From: Maridesulfovibrio sp. | Lineage (GTDB): Bacteria; Desulfobacterota; Desulfovibrionia; Desulfovibrionales; Desulfovibrionaceae | Direction: 5' to 3' | DNA: 64,000 nucleotides | Assembly (NCBI RefSeq): GCF_963678865.1 | Contig: NZ_OY787459.1 | Span: forward strand, 1,206,501-1,270,500 | Shown: piece by piece, positions 44,306 to 53,060 of the stretch | Numbering within the stretch: position 1 is the first letter of the stretch | How the letters are laid out: every line of letters begins with the position of its first letter | The notes under the pieces: generated by a model | Database searches by the model: none | What the model saw: only the letters and a program-made list of their open reading frames with translations | What the model was told of the DNA's origin: nothing | Position numbers and translations under genes: made by a program

Positions 44306-46001
44306 TCCTCAACTTACAGTATGTCCGCTGGGCGGACTAGGTGAGATCGGCCTGAACTGCATGATGCTAAGCACCGCTGAAAGCTCAGTGGTCATTGACT
44401 GCGGGCTGATATTCCCTGACGATGCCCTCTTCGGAGTGGACATAGCCATCCCCCGCTTCGACCATATCCTGACCAGAAAAGATATTCTCAAGGGGATAGT
44501 ACTGACACACGGTCATGAGGACCATATAGGAGCACTTCCGTGGCTTCTTCCTTACATTGATGTCCCGGTATACGGTTCCAAATTCACTCTCGGACTGGTG
44601 GAAAACAAACTTCGGGAACACAATCTGGAAGATTACGTGGAACTGCGCGAAGTCAAACCCCACGACCGCATCAAGCTGGGTGACATGGCCTTTAACTTTT
44701 TCCCGGTCTGCCATTCCATCATTGAGGGCTATGCACTGGGAATCGAAACCCCCGTGGGCCGGGTGATCCATACCGGAGACTTCAAAATCGACCGCAATCC
44801 CCTTGACGGGCATGCCACTGATCTTGAATCAATCGCCAAATTTTCCGAGCAGGGAGTAACCCTGCTCTTCTCGGATTCCACCAATGTGGAGCAAGAAGGC
44901 CACGCCCTTACCGAAAGAGAAATCAAAAGCTCCATGCGGGACATTTTTGAAGAAGCTGAAGGACGCATTCTGGTCACCCTCTTCTCCAGTCACATCCAGC
45001 GCATGCAGGAAATTTTCGACCTTGCCGGAGAAACCGGACGCAAAGTCGGAGTCAGCGGCAAATCCCTTGCACGCAACATCGATCTGGCCCGCGATCTGGG
45101 CAAACTTCGCTTTCCAGGCGGAACCCTCATTGATCTTGTGGATCTGCCCGACTACAGGGATGATGAAATTGTCCTGCTGGTAACCGGATCACAGGGAGAA
45201 TCACTGGCCTCACTCTCTCGTCTTTCCACCGGAGACCACCGTCAGCTATCCATTAAGGAAGGGGACCTCGTACTCATGTCCTCACGCTTCATTCCCGGCA
45301 ATACCAAAGCCATCACCCGCGTAATCAACAGGCTCTACAAGCTGGGAGCGGAAGTCCTCTATGAAAAGGTTCAAGGCATCCACGCTTCAGGACACGCCCA
45401 CCGGGAAGAACTGCGCACCATGCTTGAAACAGTACGTCCCAAATATTTCATCCCCGTCCACGGCGAATACAGGCACCTTATCAAGCATTCCCGTCTGGCA
45501 GTTGAAACCGGAGTAGCCCCGGAACGGGCGCTTGTAATTGAGGACGGTGAACCGGTAACTTTCCTGCTCCACGGCATCAGGTTCGAAGAAAACGTCCCTG
45601 TGCAATGCACCCTCGTGGATGGTAAAGGCGTTGGTGATGTAGGCCAGACTGTGCTCAAGGAACGGCAGTTACTTGCCGGGGAAGGTTTGGTAATCGTGGC
45701 TCTCGTAGTCGATGTGAACACCGGGGAGATACTTAGAGGACCGGAAGTAACTTCCAAAGGATTTGTTTTTGAACAGCAGTATTCCCACCTGCTGGAAGAT
45801 GCCAAATGCATTGTGCTTGATGTTTTTGAAAACATCCCTCCGGGCCAGACCAACAAACTCAAAGAACGCATACGCTCGGCCCTGCGCCGCTTTTTCCGCA
45901 AGGTTTTGGGACGTGATCCCGTGGTCATCCCGCTGGTAATATCCATAACCGGCGATGAAGAAAAGGACATCGACGCCAAGTGCGACAAATGCATCCTCTA
46001 A
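44298..46001 (+). CDS. rnj: Ribonuclease J
   Basis: 567 residues of the metallo-beta-lactamase/beta-CASP family. Zinc motif: VLTHGHEDHIGALPW. The beta-CASP motifs follow: DSTNVEQEG, TLFSSHIQRM, GSQGE and ASGHAHREELR with HGEYRHLI. It is a 5'-to-3' exo- and endonuclease in RNA decay and rRNA maturation. The ATG at 44298 lies inside plsC, overlapping 8 bp. Pairing of plsC with rnj suggests coupling of lipid and RNA metabolism is only through the operon. Confidence 0.92.
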   Translation: MSDPQLTVCPLGGLGEIGLNCMMLSTAESSVVIDCGLIFPDDALFGVDIAIPRFDHILTRKDILKGIVLTHGHEDHIGALPWLLPYIDVPVYGSKFTLGLVENKLREHNLEDYVELREVKPHDRIKLGDMAFNFFPVCHSIIEGYALGIETPVGRVIHTGDFKIDRNPLDGHATDLESIAKFSEQGVTLLFSDSTNVEQEGHALTEREIKSSMRDIFEEAEGRILVTLFSSHIQRMQEIFDLAGETGRKVGVSGKSLARNIDLARDLGKLRFPGGTLIDLVDLPDYRDDEIVLLVTGSQGESLASLSRLSTGDHRQLSIKEGDLVLMSSRFIPGNTKAITRVINRLYKLGAEVLYEKVQGIHASGHAHREELRTMLETVRPKYFIPVHGEYRHLIKHSRLAVETGVAPERALVIEDGEPVTFLLHGIRFEENVPVQCTLVDGKGVGDVGQTVLKERQLLAGEGLVIVALVVDVNTGEILRGPEVTSKGFVFEQQYSHLLEDAKCIVLDVFENIPPGQTNKLKERIRSALRRFFRKVLGRDPVVIPLVISITGDEEKDIDAKCDKCIL

Positions 46002-46079
46002 AACTTACTGCTGCTGTTTAATGAATTTCAGATTTGTGCTAGTCTTCAGTTTGCTATCAACTTCAGACCGGGAGAAAAG

Positions 46080-46847
46080 ATGAAAGTCTACAGGATCAGG
46101 CATGACGAAAAAGTTTTTTATGCAACCTTGGAAGAAGGCTATTTTAAAAGCCTGGCAACAGGACAACCCGGTTCCGTGCCTATCCCTGTCTCTGAGTGTG
46201 CAATGCTGCCCATTGTTGTGCCTTCCAAAATAGTTTGCGTAGGCCTGAATTACAAAGCGCATGCGGCGGAACTGGATATGAAGATCCCTGATGAACCCAT
46301 GATATTCCTCAAGCCCCCCTCTGCGATAGTTGGTAACAATGATGCCATTGTCATCCCTTCTGCATCCCGGCAGGTGGATTACGAAGGAGAACTGGCCGTG
46401 ATCATGGGCCAGACAACCAAAAATGTGCTTCCGCAGGACGTTACCCCGCTCATTTTCGGATATGCCTGCGCAAATGATGTAACCGCAAGGGATTTCCAGC
46501 GCAAAGACACTCTTTTCACCCGTGCCAAAGGATTTGACACCTTTGCCCCCATCGGACCATGCATTGAGACTGATATTGATGTCAGTGCTCTGGGCATACG
46601 TACTATAATTAATGATAAGGTCCGACAGGAAGGCACTATTGCCGACATGCAATACAGCCCTGCGGAGCTGGTCAGCTACATTTCCCACATCATGACTCTC
46701 AACCCCGGCGACGTAATCCTGACCGGCACACCTCCGGGAATCGGCACACTGAATGCCGGTGACCGGGTAGAAGTGGAAATCGAAGGAATCGGCAAGCTCA
46801 GCAATCCGGTTGTTGATGACGACTCGCTGAAAACTCCGGTGCAGTAA
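46080..46847 (+). CDS. Fumarylacetoacetate hydrolase-family protein
   Basis: 255 residues with the FAH catalytic domain: GLNYKAHAAELDM, FLKPPSAIVG, VDYEGELAVIMG (metal Glu), GYACANDVTARDFQ and GDVILTGTPPGIG. The family includes acylpyruvate hydrolases, oxaloacetate decarboxylases and 2-hydroxyhepta-2,4-diene-1,7-dioate isomerases. The activity cannot be fixed from sequence alone. The ATG at 46080 has GGGAG. It lies between rnj and rpsB with its own spacing on both sides. Confidence 0.88.
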   Translation: MKVYRIRHDEKVFYATLEEGYFKSLATGQPGSVPIPVSECAMLPIVVPSKIVCVGLNYKAHAAELDMKIPDEPMIFLKPPSAIVGNNDAIVIPSASRQVDYEGELAVIMGQTTKNVLPQDVTPLIFGYACANDVTARDFQRKDTLFTRAKGFDTFAPIGPCIETDIDVSALGIRTIINDKVRQEGTIADMQYSPAELVSYISHIMTLNPGDVILTGTPPGIGTLNAGDRVEVEIEGIGKLSNPVVDDDSLKTPVQ

Positions 46848-46895
46848 TAAAGGGTAACAACCATATAAATATTTCAAAAAGACCTGCACCAAGGG

Positions 46896-46924
46896 TTGCC
46901 TTTTCCGGGTAATTCCCGTAATGG
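46896..46924 (+). promoter_or_regulatory. Candidate rpsB promoter
   Basis: TTGCCT (46896-46901), 17 bases, TAATGG (46919-46924). Moderate match. Confidence 0.4.
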
Positions 46925-46941
46925 TGCGTAGCCAAATCACA

Positions 46942-46998
46942 CATTCCGGCCTCAATATGGGTGCCTGCAGCGGTTGCAGGTTCATTATCGTCGGAATG
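46942..46998 (+). promoter_or_regulatory. Candidate S2 autoregulatory leader
   Basis: CATTCCG (46942-46948) pairs with CGGAATG (46992-46998) and encloses CCTGCA/TGCAGG (46964-46969/46975-46980). It sits directly before the rpsB ribosome binding site, where ribosomal protein S2 leaders occur in many bacteria. Confidence 0.5.
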
Positions 46999-47021
46999 GA
47001 GGAAAAACCCAGGAGGAAATT

Positions 47022-47801
47022 ATGGCATACGTAACTATGAAACAGATGCTGGAAACCGGCGTTCACTTCGGTCACCAGACCCGCAGATGGAATCCCAAAA
47101 TGCGTCCTTACATTTTCGGCGCACGCAACGGAATCCATATTATGGACCTGCAGCAGACTGTAAAACTTTTCCGCAAAGCTCACGATTTCATCGCTGACAA
47201 CGTTGCAAAAGGCGGCAAAGTTCTTTTCATCGGTACCAAGCGTCAGGCTCAGGAAGCTATCGCTGCTGAAGCAAGCCGTGCAGGCATGTTCCACGTGACT
47301 CACCGCTGGATGGGCGGAACTCTTACCAACTTCCAGACCATCAAGAAAAGCATCGATCGCCTCAAAAAACTCGAAGAAATGTTCGAAGACGGTTCCATCA
47401 ACCGTTTCCCCAAAAAGGAAATCGTAATGATGGGTCGTGAGGTTAAAAAACTCAACCTCGCACTCGGCGGCATCAAAGACCTTAACGGTTCTCCCGCTGT
47501 TGCTTTCGTCATTGACCCCAAACGTGAGCAGATCGCTATTCAGGAATGCCGCAAACTCGGTATCCCCGTAGTTGCAGTAGTAGACTCCAACTGCGATCCC
47601 GATATGGTTGACTACATCATTCCCGGTAACGATGACGCTATCCGCGCCATCAAACTTTTCGCTGCCCACATGGCTGATGCCTGCCTCGAAGGCGCTGCTC
47701 GCCGCAAGGAAGACAAAGTTATGGAAGCAGAAGAAACCAAAGCTGCTGAGAAAGCTGTAGAAACTGAAGCTAAAGAAGAAACTCCTCAGGAGGCAGAATA
47801 A
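47022..47801 (+). CDS. rpsB: 30S ribosomal protein S2
   Basis: 259 residues. [20 protein letters not shown], then [20 protein letters not shown], and the S2 signature in the C-terminal half ([23 protein letters not shown]). The acidic tail ([19 protein letters not shown]) is typical. The ATG at 47022 has AGGAGGA; an upstream in-frame ATG at 46974 lies in the leader and is unlikely. It is the first gene of the rpsB-tsf operon. Confidence 0.97.
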   Translation: MAYVTMKQMLETGVHFGHQTRRWNPKMRPYIFGARNGIHIMDLQQTVKLFRKAHDFIADNVAKGGKVLFIGTKRQAQEAIAAEASRAGMFHVTHRWMGGTLTNFQTIKKSIDRLKKLEEMFEDGSINRFPKKEIVMMGREVKKLNLALGGIKDLNGSPAVAFVIDPKREQIAIQECRKLGIPVVAVVDSNCDPDMVDYIIPGNDDAIRAIKLFAAHMADACLEGAARRKEDKVMEAEETKAAEKAVETEAKEETPQEAE

Positions 47802-47803
47802 TC

Positions 47804-48424
47804 ATGGCTATTACCGCACAGATGGTTAAGGCCCTGCGCGAAAAAACCGGCGTAGGAATGATGGATTGCAAAAAAGCTCTCGCTGAATCCAATGGCGATG
47901 AAGAAAAAGCAATCAAATACCTGCGTGAAAAAGGTCTCGCTAAGGCAGCCAAGAAAGCAGGTCGCGCTACCAGTGAAGGTCTGGTCGGCACTTACACCCA
48001 CAGCAACGGCAAACTCGTTGCTATGGTTGAACTCAAGTGCGAAACCGACTTTGTTGCTAAAGCAGAACAGTTCATCCAGCTTTCCAAAGACCTCGCAATG
48101 CAGGTTGCAGCTACCAGCCCTGTATGCGTAAAGCCCGAAGATCTGCCTCAGGATCTGCTTGAGAAAGAAAAAGAAATCTATAAGCAGCAGGCAATCGCAG
48201 AAGGCAAGCCCGAAAACATCGCAGAAAAGATCGTTGAAGGCCGCGTAAACAAATACTACAAAGAAGTATGCCTCCTTGAGCAGCCTTTCATTAAGGATGA
48301 CAAGAAGACTATTAAAGATCTTCTCAACGACACCATCGCGGTTCTCGGAGAGAACATGCAGATCGGTCGCTTCGCCCGCATCAACCTTGCGGAAGCAGTT
48401 GCTGAAGAAAGCGAAGCCGAATAA
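47804..48424 (+). CDS. tsf: Elongation factor Ts
   Basis: 206 residues, shorter than the E. coli protein (283) but normal for the one-subdomain type. The N-terminal ITAQMVKALREKTGVGMMDC and KKALAESNGDEEKAI are conserved, with the TDFVAK core motif (ETDFVAKAEQF). It exchanges GDP for GTP on EF-Tu. It starts 2 bases after the rpsB stop. Confidence 0.97.
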   Translation: MAITAQMVKALREKTGVGMMDCKKALAESNGDEEKAIKYLREKGLAKAAKKAGRATSEGLVGTYTHSNGKLVAMVELKCETDFVAKAEQFIQLSKDLAMQVAATSPVCVKPEDLPQDLLEKEKEIYKQQAIAEGKPENIAEKIVEGRVNKYYKEVCLLEQPFIKDDKKTIKDLLNDTIAVLGENMQIGRFARINLAEAVAEESEAE

Positions 48425-48433
48425 GACTTCATT

Positions 48434-48461
48434 AAAACGGGCCGCAAGGCCCGTTTTTTTT
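48434..48461 (+). terminator. Terminator of rpsB-tsf
   Basis: Arms AAAACGGGCC (48434-48443) and GGCCCGTTTT (48448-48457), then T4. Confidence 0.93.
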
Positions 48462-48620
48462 GTCCTTTTTTTAACAAACGGCAGACCCCATACCAAGGAC
48501 AGATTTGGTACATACATCAATTTCTCCTCACAACGCCGGAAAACCTCATACACGAACCAACCTTCAAAAACGTCTCCAGCCAGAAAGATCGAAGGAAGTT
48601 CAGCGGTGGATATTTTTTTA

Positions 48621-48664
48621 AGCTCAAATCAATACGGATACGACCGTATGGATTTGAGCTTTTT
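48621..48664 (+). terminator. Long hairpin in the tsf-pyrH gap
   Basis: AGCTCAAATC (48621-48630) pairs with GATTTGAGCT (48651-48660), and inner ATACGG (48632-48637) with CCGTAT (48644-48649). T4 follows. It is a second terminator-like hairpin 160 bp past the tsf terminator, so it may end a small RNA or be an attenuator. Nothing coding is seen in the 433-bp gap 48425-48857. Confidence 0.65.
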
Positions 48665-48755
48665 AAAGGGGCAATTTTCGCCTGATCAATTACCGTGAAT
48701 AATATTTTCTGGTAACATCGGGCTAATAAACAAAAAACAAACAACCTTGATCACA

Positions 48756-48806
48756 GCCGGAAACAGGGAGGACCACCCTCCCGCGCCAGACAAATCAACT
48801 TCCGGC
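48756..48806 (+). promoter_or_regulatory. Candidate structured pyrH leader
   Basis: Outer stem GCCGGAA (48756-48762)/TTCCGGC (48800-48806) and inner stem GGGAGG (48766-48771)/CCTCCC (48777-48782), 50 bases before the pyrH start. Confidence 0.45.
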
Positions 48807-48857
48807 ACGATTATCTACTAATAACCGGACAAGATCCGCGGAAAAACGGGAGAAACT

Positions 48858-49577
48858 ATGGACAAATTGCGCTATTCACGGGTAATGATCAAACTCAGCG
48901 GTGAGGCACTGGCAGGCGATCAGCAGTTCGGTATCAAACCTTCAGCAATCAGCCAGTTTGCAGGCGAAATTGCAGAAGTTGCCAAGAAAGGACTTCAGGT
49001 CGCTCTGGTCATCGGCGGCGGTAATATTTTCCGCGGCATGTCTGATTCTGCAAAAGGCATGGACCGCGCTTCCGCCGACTACATGGGAATGCTCGCAACC
49101 ATCATGAACGCACTGGCTGTTCAGGATGCGCTTGAAAAAATGGGCTGCGACACACGAGTTATGTCTGCAATTCCCATGCAGGCCGTGGCCGAGCCTTACA
49201 TTCGCCGCAGGGCCGTTCGCCACCTTGAAAAAGGCAGGGTGGTAATCTGTGCAGCAGGAACCGGTAACCCTTATTTCACAACCGACACTGCCGCAGCACT
49301 CAGGGCCATGGAACTTAAGACCGAGGCTATCATCAAGGCAACCAAAGTAGACGGTGTCTACGACAAGGACCCGATGAAGCACGATGATGCAGTTAAATTT
49401 GAATCTATCACCTACCTTGAAACTCTGGAAAAGAGACTGGGTGTAATGGACTCCACCGCCACCTCACTGGCCATGGACAACAATATGCCCATCATTGTTT
49501 TCAACCTTTTCGAAAAAGGAAACATTGAAAGGGTTGTTAAAGGTGAACAGATCGGAACTATTGTTCACGGAGGATAA
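48858..49577 (+). CDS. pyrH: UMP kinase
   Basis: 239 residues of the amino-acid-kinase fold. [41 protein letters not shown] and the [17 protein letters not shown] segment are all conserved. It phosphorylates UMP to UDP and is a hexamer regulated by GTP and UTP. GGGAG precedes ATG 48858. It heads pyrH-frr-uppS; spacing to frr is 2 bases. Confidence 0.97.
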   Translation: MDKLRYSRVMIKLSGEALAGDQQFGIKPSAISQFAGEIAEVAKKGLQVALVIGGGNIFRGMSDSAKGMDRASADYMGMLATIMNALAVQDALEKMGCDTRVMSAIPMQAVAEPYIRRRAVRHLEKGRVVICAAGTGNPYFTTDTAAALRAMELKTEAIIKATKVDGVYDKDPMKHDDAVKFESITYLETLEKRLGVMDSTATSLAMDNNMPIIVFNLFEKGNIERVVKGEQIGTIVHGG

Positions 49578-49579
49578 TA

Positions 49580-50137
49580 ATGATTAAAGAAGTTCTTGCC
49601 GATGGCAAAAAAAGAATGGATGGCGCGCTGACCTCTTTGGAAAACGACTTTGCAAAACTGCGCACCGGTCGTGCTGCCACCTCACTGGTGGATAACGTTC
49701 TCGTTGATTATTACGGAACACCCACCCCCATTAACCAGTTGGCTTCCGTTTCCATCCCGGATTCCCGGACCATCTCCATTCAGCCTTGGGACAAAGGCGC
49801 TTTCCCCCGTATCGAGAAAGCCCTGCAGCAGTCCGACCTCGGCTTGAACCCCGTCAACGACGGTGTAGTACTGCGCATCACCATTCCGCCCCTCACCGAG
49901 GAACGCCGTAAGGAACTGGTTAAGATTGCTAAAAAGTACACTGAAGATTCCAAAATCGCTATCCGTAATGTTCGCCGCGACATGAACGACACCCTGAAAA
50001 AACTGGAAAAAGATAAAGACATCTCTGAAGATGAACAGCGCAAAGCTCAGGATGACGTCCAAAAAATCACAGATGACTACGTAAAGAAATGCGACGTAGC
50101 ATGCGGCGAAAAAGAAAAGGAAATTCTGGAAATCTAA
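49580..50137 (+). CDS. frr: Ribosome recycling factor
   Basis: 185 residues, the standard size. It splits the post-termination ribosome with [31 protein letters not shown] and [14 protein letters not shown]-type motif ([20 protein letters not shown]) are present. It starts 2 bases after pyrH and ends 4 bases before uppS. Confidence 0.97.
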   Translation: MIKEVLADGKKRMDGALTSLENDFAKLRTGRAATSLVDNVLVDYYGTPTPINQLASVSIPDSRTISIQPWDKGAFPRIEKALQQSDLGLNPVNDGVVLRITIPPLTEERRKELVKIAKKYTEDSKIAIRNVRRDMNDTLKKLEKDKDISEDEQRKAQDDVQKITDDYVKKCDVACGEKEKEILEI

Positions 50138-50141
50138 TACA

Positions 50142-50837
50142 ATGATGCCCCGACATATAGCCGTCATCATGGACGGCAATGGACGGTGGGCAAAATCAAG
50201 AGGACTGAAACGAAGCGAAGGTCATAAGGCCGGGACGAACGCAGCGAAAAACATCGTTACCAGATGCCGTGAACTGGGCATCGAATACCTGACCCTGTAC
50301 ACCTTTTCCAAGGAGAACTGGGCCAGACCCAAGGATGAAATCGCAACGCTTTTCGAGCTTCTGCAAGTCTTCCTGAAAAAAGAACTGTCCAGCCTGCGTG
50401 AGCAGGACATCCGCCTGAAAATACTGGGGGAACTCTCTGAGTTCCCCTTCGGCGTAAGACAGGTTGTGGCCCACACCATTAAAAAAACGGAACACTGCAA
50501 GTCCATGACCCTCAATCTGGCCCTGAATTATTCTGGGCGGGATGAGCTTGTTCGGGCTTGCAGGAAAATGATTTCTGAAGGTGTCAGTGAAGATCAAATC
50601 ACTGAAAAATCCGTGTCCGACTACCTGTACACTGCCGGACAGCCCGACCCGGACCTGATCATCCGCACCAGTGGAGAACAGCGGCTTTCAAACTACCTGC
50701 TCTATCAGGCAGCATACTCAGAACTCTATTTTACTGATGTGTACTGGCCCGACTTCACTCCCGAAGAGCTTGAAAAAGCTCTGGCCGACTTTGCCGGACG
50801 GCAGCGCCGCTTTGGAAAGACCGGAGAACAGATTTAA
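50142..50837 (+). CDS. uppS: Isoprenyl (undecaprenyl) diphosphate synthase
   Basis: 231 residues of the cis-prenyltransferase family. HIAVIMDGNGRWAKSRGL, RSEGHKAG, TLYTFSKENWARP, and the C-terminal DPDLIIRTSGEQRLSNYLLY are the family motifs. It makes C55 undecaprenyl diphosphate, the carrier for peptidoglycan and LPS. A second ATG follows at 50145. The usual next gene, cdsA, lies 6.2 kb away. Confidence 0.96.
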   Translation: MMPRHIAVIMDGNGRWAKSRGLKRSEGHKAGTNAAKNIVTRCRELGIEYLTLYTFSKENWARPKDEIATLFELLQVFLKKELSSLREQDIRLKILGELSEFPFGVRQVVAHTIKKTEHCKSMTLNLALNYSGRDELVRACRKMISEGVSEDQITEKSVSDYLYTAGQPDPDLIIRTSGEQRLSNYLLYQAAYSELYFTDVYWPDFTPEELEKALADFAGRQRRFGKTGEQI

Positions 50838-50842
50838 GACTG

Positions 50843-50873
50843 ATCCCGTGGATAATTTTCCACGGGATTTTTT
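50843..50873 (+). terminator. Terminator of pyrH-frr-uppS
   Basis: Arms ATCCCGTGG (50843-50851) and CCACGGGAT (50860-50868), then T5. Confidence 0.9.
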
Positions 50874-51054
50874 TATCCCTCCCGCTTCGATAAAATCATC
50901 CTTTGAAATTTTTTTTTATCGACAAAAATAAGCAAACTGCTTTATTCTATTTACAAAATGTGGGATAAAGCGTGTCTTGAACTGATTTTTATAATATTAC
51001 ACCTATATAAATCATTACAACCGACACTCATACATGAATACAGGGAGGGGTTTC

Positions 51055-52821
51055 ATGTCATCAAGATTGGTTACCGGTTTTCTTTTATGCCTGACAGCCT
51101 GCCTGCTTGTTGCGGCGTGTGTTCCTCAAAAAAACAAACAGCAGAGTAATGCCGTAACAACAACAGTCAGAACTGAAACTGTTGTAATAACTCCTGTCAT
51201 TACCGGTCGGTCTCTACTCAAAAGCAATGTCCGTGAAATTTCGTCTTCAAAGGCGGATATTGTAGATGTTCTGGCCAAGGGAACACAGGTTGAGCTGATC
51301 GGAAAAAAAGGAAACTGGTACGAGGTCAAGCGCATGGACGGAAACGGTAAACCCGGCTTTGTCTACCACAAACTAATCAATCTTGATTTCGGAAACTATC
51401 TTGGAACCCAAGGAAGAAACAATGAAAAAACTGTGGTATACGAAGCTCCGAGCACTAAATCTACCACTGTTACAGTTATTCAGCCACAGACCACTTTCGA
51501 TATTATTGGTATTGAAAATGATTTTTACCATATCAAAGGTGAAAACTTTGAAGGCTATTCCTATGCCAAATATTGTGTAGCCGATCCGCTCACTCCTATA
51601 GCGAAGACTGAAACTCAAACTATTACCGCAAAAAGAGTCCCGAAAGCCTCCGGGTCGACCAACCTTGCTGCAGCACAAGTTAAACCTACAGTTACTGCAA
51701 AACCAGAAAAAGAAAAAATTCAAATCAGAACCAGAAGCAGGACCAAAACCAAAACAACTGTTAAAAAGAACAGTGCTAATCAAGGCATGGGAGCTGCTCT
51801 TTTCGGCGCCTTTGCCCAGGCCCTGCTTACCGGAGGGAACACCGGAGCCACTAATAACAGCGGTATTCCGGTACAATCTTCCAATGATCAGCTCAAGGAA
51901 ATCCTGAAAAGCGTAAGTGCAGGTAAAGAACTGGCTGCCAAAACAGTTGAAATTCGGGAACAGATGCTTCAAGCCCTTAACGAAACAAGGGCACTGCAAT
52001 CTCTGGTGGGGGCAACTGTAGCCGCCATGAACGACAACTACAAAATAGCGGCCGACACTGCCCGTGGAGTCAGCTCCACCGGCATGAAAAAAATATCCAT
52101 CAAAGCTTTCATAAAAGACCTCTCGTACGAACCCACCGACTCAATTGAAGGTGCGGCAGTAAAAATTGCCCAGAACAGCAAAATGCTTCAGGCTCTGGAA
52201 AATAAAATCAAATCCGAGGCTGCGGAATTCTCAAACCTGAACGCCCAGCAGGTTCAGAATCTTGACTCAATTATCAATTCTTTCTCCAACAACCTGCATG
52301 CATCCAACGCGCTTTACGATTTCAGTATCGATAAAGCCAACAACGTCATCCTGCGCATTGACCGGGCCATCAACGCATACGATGAAAAAGCCGGTCCCAT
52401 GGCTGCGGAAGCAACCAAACAGGCCGTGGTTATCGCGCTCGCAACTGCCGAGCTGGTCTCAATCATCAGCAATGCACAGAACGACCCGGTCAGAGCCTTG
52501 ACCGCCCTGCCGAGACTGATCGAAATTCAAGATGAACTGGCTAATCTGACCACCCTCTTCGCCGACTTTCAGGCCGACTACGATTACATTGAAGAAAATT
52601 CGGCTGTCATCACCCGGCAAGGGAAAGACATCAGTAAAATTATTATGACCGCACGCCGGAAAAACACTCAGGTAACCACCATGCTTGAATCATATTACCA
52701 GAATAAACTTGCCCTGAGCAGCAGGCTCAAGAAAAAGATGGCCAGCCAGACTGCGGAAGAATTTAAAGAGGTGGAGAAAAAAGCAGCCTCTGTTGCTTTG
52801 GCTGAAGACATGCTAGACTAA
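51055..52821 (+). CDS. Lipoprotein with two SH3b domains and long helical region
   Basis: About 588 residues. A lipobox LLVAAC (lipid Cys22) follows the signal peptide. Two SH3b-like domains follow (about 45-105: RSLLKSNVREISSSKADIVD, GFVYHKLINLDFG; and 108-175: TVVYEAPSTKSTTVTVIQPQ). A Lys/Thr-rich linker (about 180-240) leads to a hydrophobic stretch (GMGAALFGAFAQALLTGG) and a long alpha-helical, coiled-coil-prone C-terminal region (280-588). SH3b domains often bind peptidoglycan. ATG 51055 is chosen for its AGGGAGGGG; the frame has an earlier ATG at 51034. It is the first gene of a four-gene module between uppS and cdsA. Confidence 0.8.
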   Translation: MSSRLVTGFLLCLTACLLVAACVPQKNKQQSNAVTTTVRTETVVITPVITGRSLLKSNVREISSSKADIVDVLAKGTQVELIGKKGNWYEVKRMDGNGKPGFVYHKLINLDFGNYLGTQGRNNEKTVVYEAPSTKSTTVTVIQPQTTFDIIGIENDFYHIKGENFEGYSYAKYCVADPLTPIAKTETQTITAKRVPKASGSTNLAAAQVKPTVTAKPEKEKIQIRTRSRTKTKTTVKKNSANQGMGAALFGAFAQALLTGGNTGATNNSGIPVQSSNDQLKEILKSVSAGKELAAKTVEIREQMLQALNETRALQSLVGATVAAMNDNYKIAADTARGVSSTGMKKISIKAFIKDLSYEPTDSIEGAAVKIAQNSKMLQALENKIKSEAAEFSNLNAQQVQNLDSIINSFSNNLHASNALYDFSIDKANNVILRIDRAINAYDEKAGPMAAEATKQAVVIALATAELVSIISNAQNDPVRALTALPRLIEIQDELANLTTLFADFQADYDYIEENSAVITRQGKDISKIIMTARRKNTQVTTMLESYYQNKLALSSRLKKKMASQTAEEFKEVEKKAASVALAEDMLD

Positions 52822-52843
52822 AGAGATAAAAGGAGATTAATAA

Positions 52844-53056
52844 ATGAAAAAAATCAAAGTTATTTTAATTTGCGTGATCACTCTGCTGGCCCTGTCCGGT
52901 TGTGGATTCAAACATGCTGATTCAGCCAAACAATCCATGGAAGGTGTCAACCAGTCCGCCGAAGAACTCAAAGAGGAAACCCAAACCTCCAAAGAACGCA
53001 CCGAAGAAATCAAACAGGAAGAGAATCAGGATACAACCGAAGGCTACAAGTGGTAG
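52844..53056 (+). CDS. Small helical lipoprotein (70 aa)
   Basis: The lipobox is LSGC (Cys20). The remaining 50 residues are a single amphipathic helix rich in Glu, Lys and Ser (SAEELKEETQTSKERTEEIK), like a miniature Lpp. AGGAG precedes ATG 52844. It follows the SH3b lipoprotein by 22 bases. It may bridge outer membrane and wall or bind its large neighbour; unknown. Confidence 0.8.
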   Translation: MKKIKVILICVITLLALSGCGFKHADSAKQSMEGVNQSAEELKEETQTSKERTEEIKQEENQDTTEGYKW

Positions 53057-53060
53057 GCAA

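Noticed and set aside
46005-47669. 554-aa minus-strand open frame across the FAH and rpsB genes
   Set aside because: It overlaps two clear genes and shows no protein-family pattern; it is a bias artefact of the strongly expressed opposite strand.
48276-48698. 140-aa plus-strand frame across the tsf end and gap
   Set aside because: Most of it lies in tsf in another frame and the rest covers two terminators.
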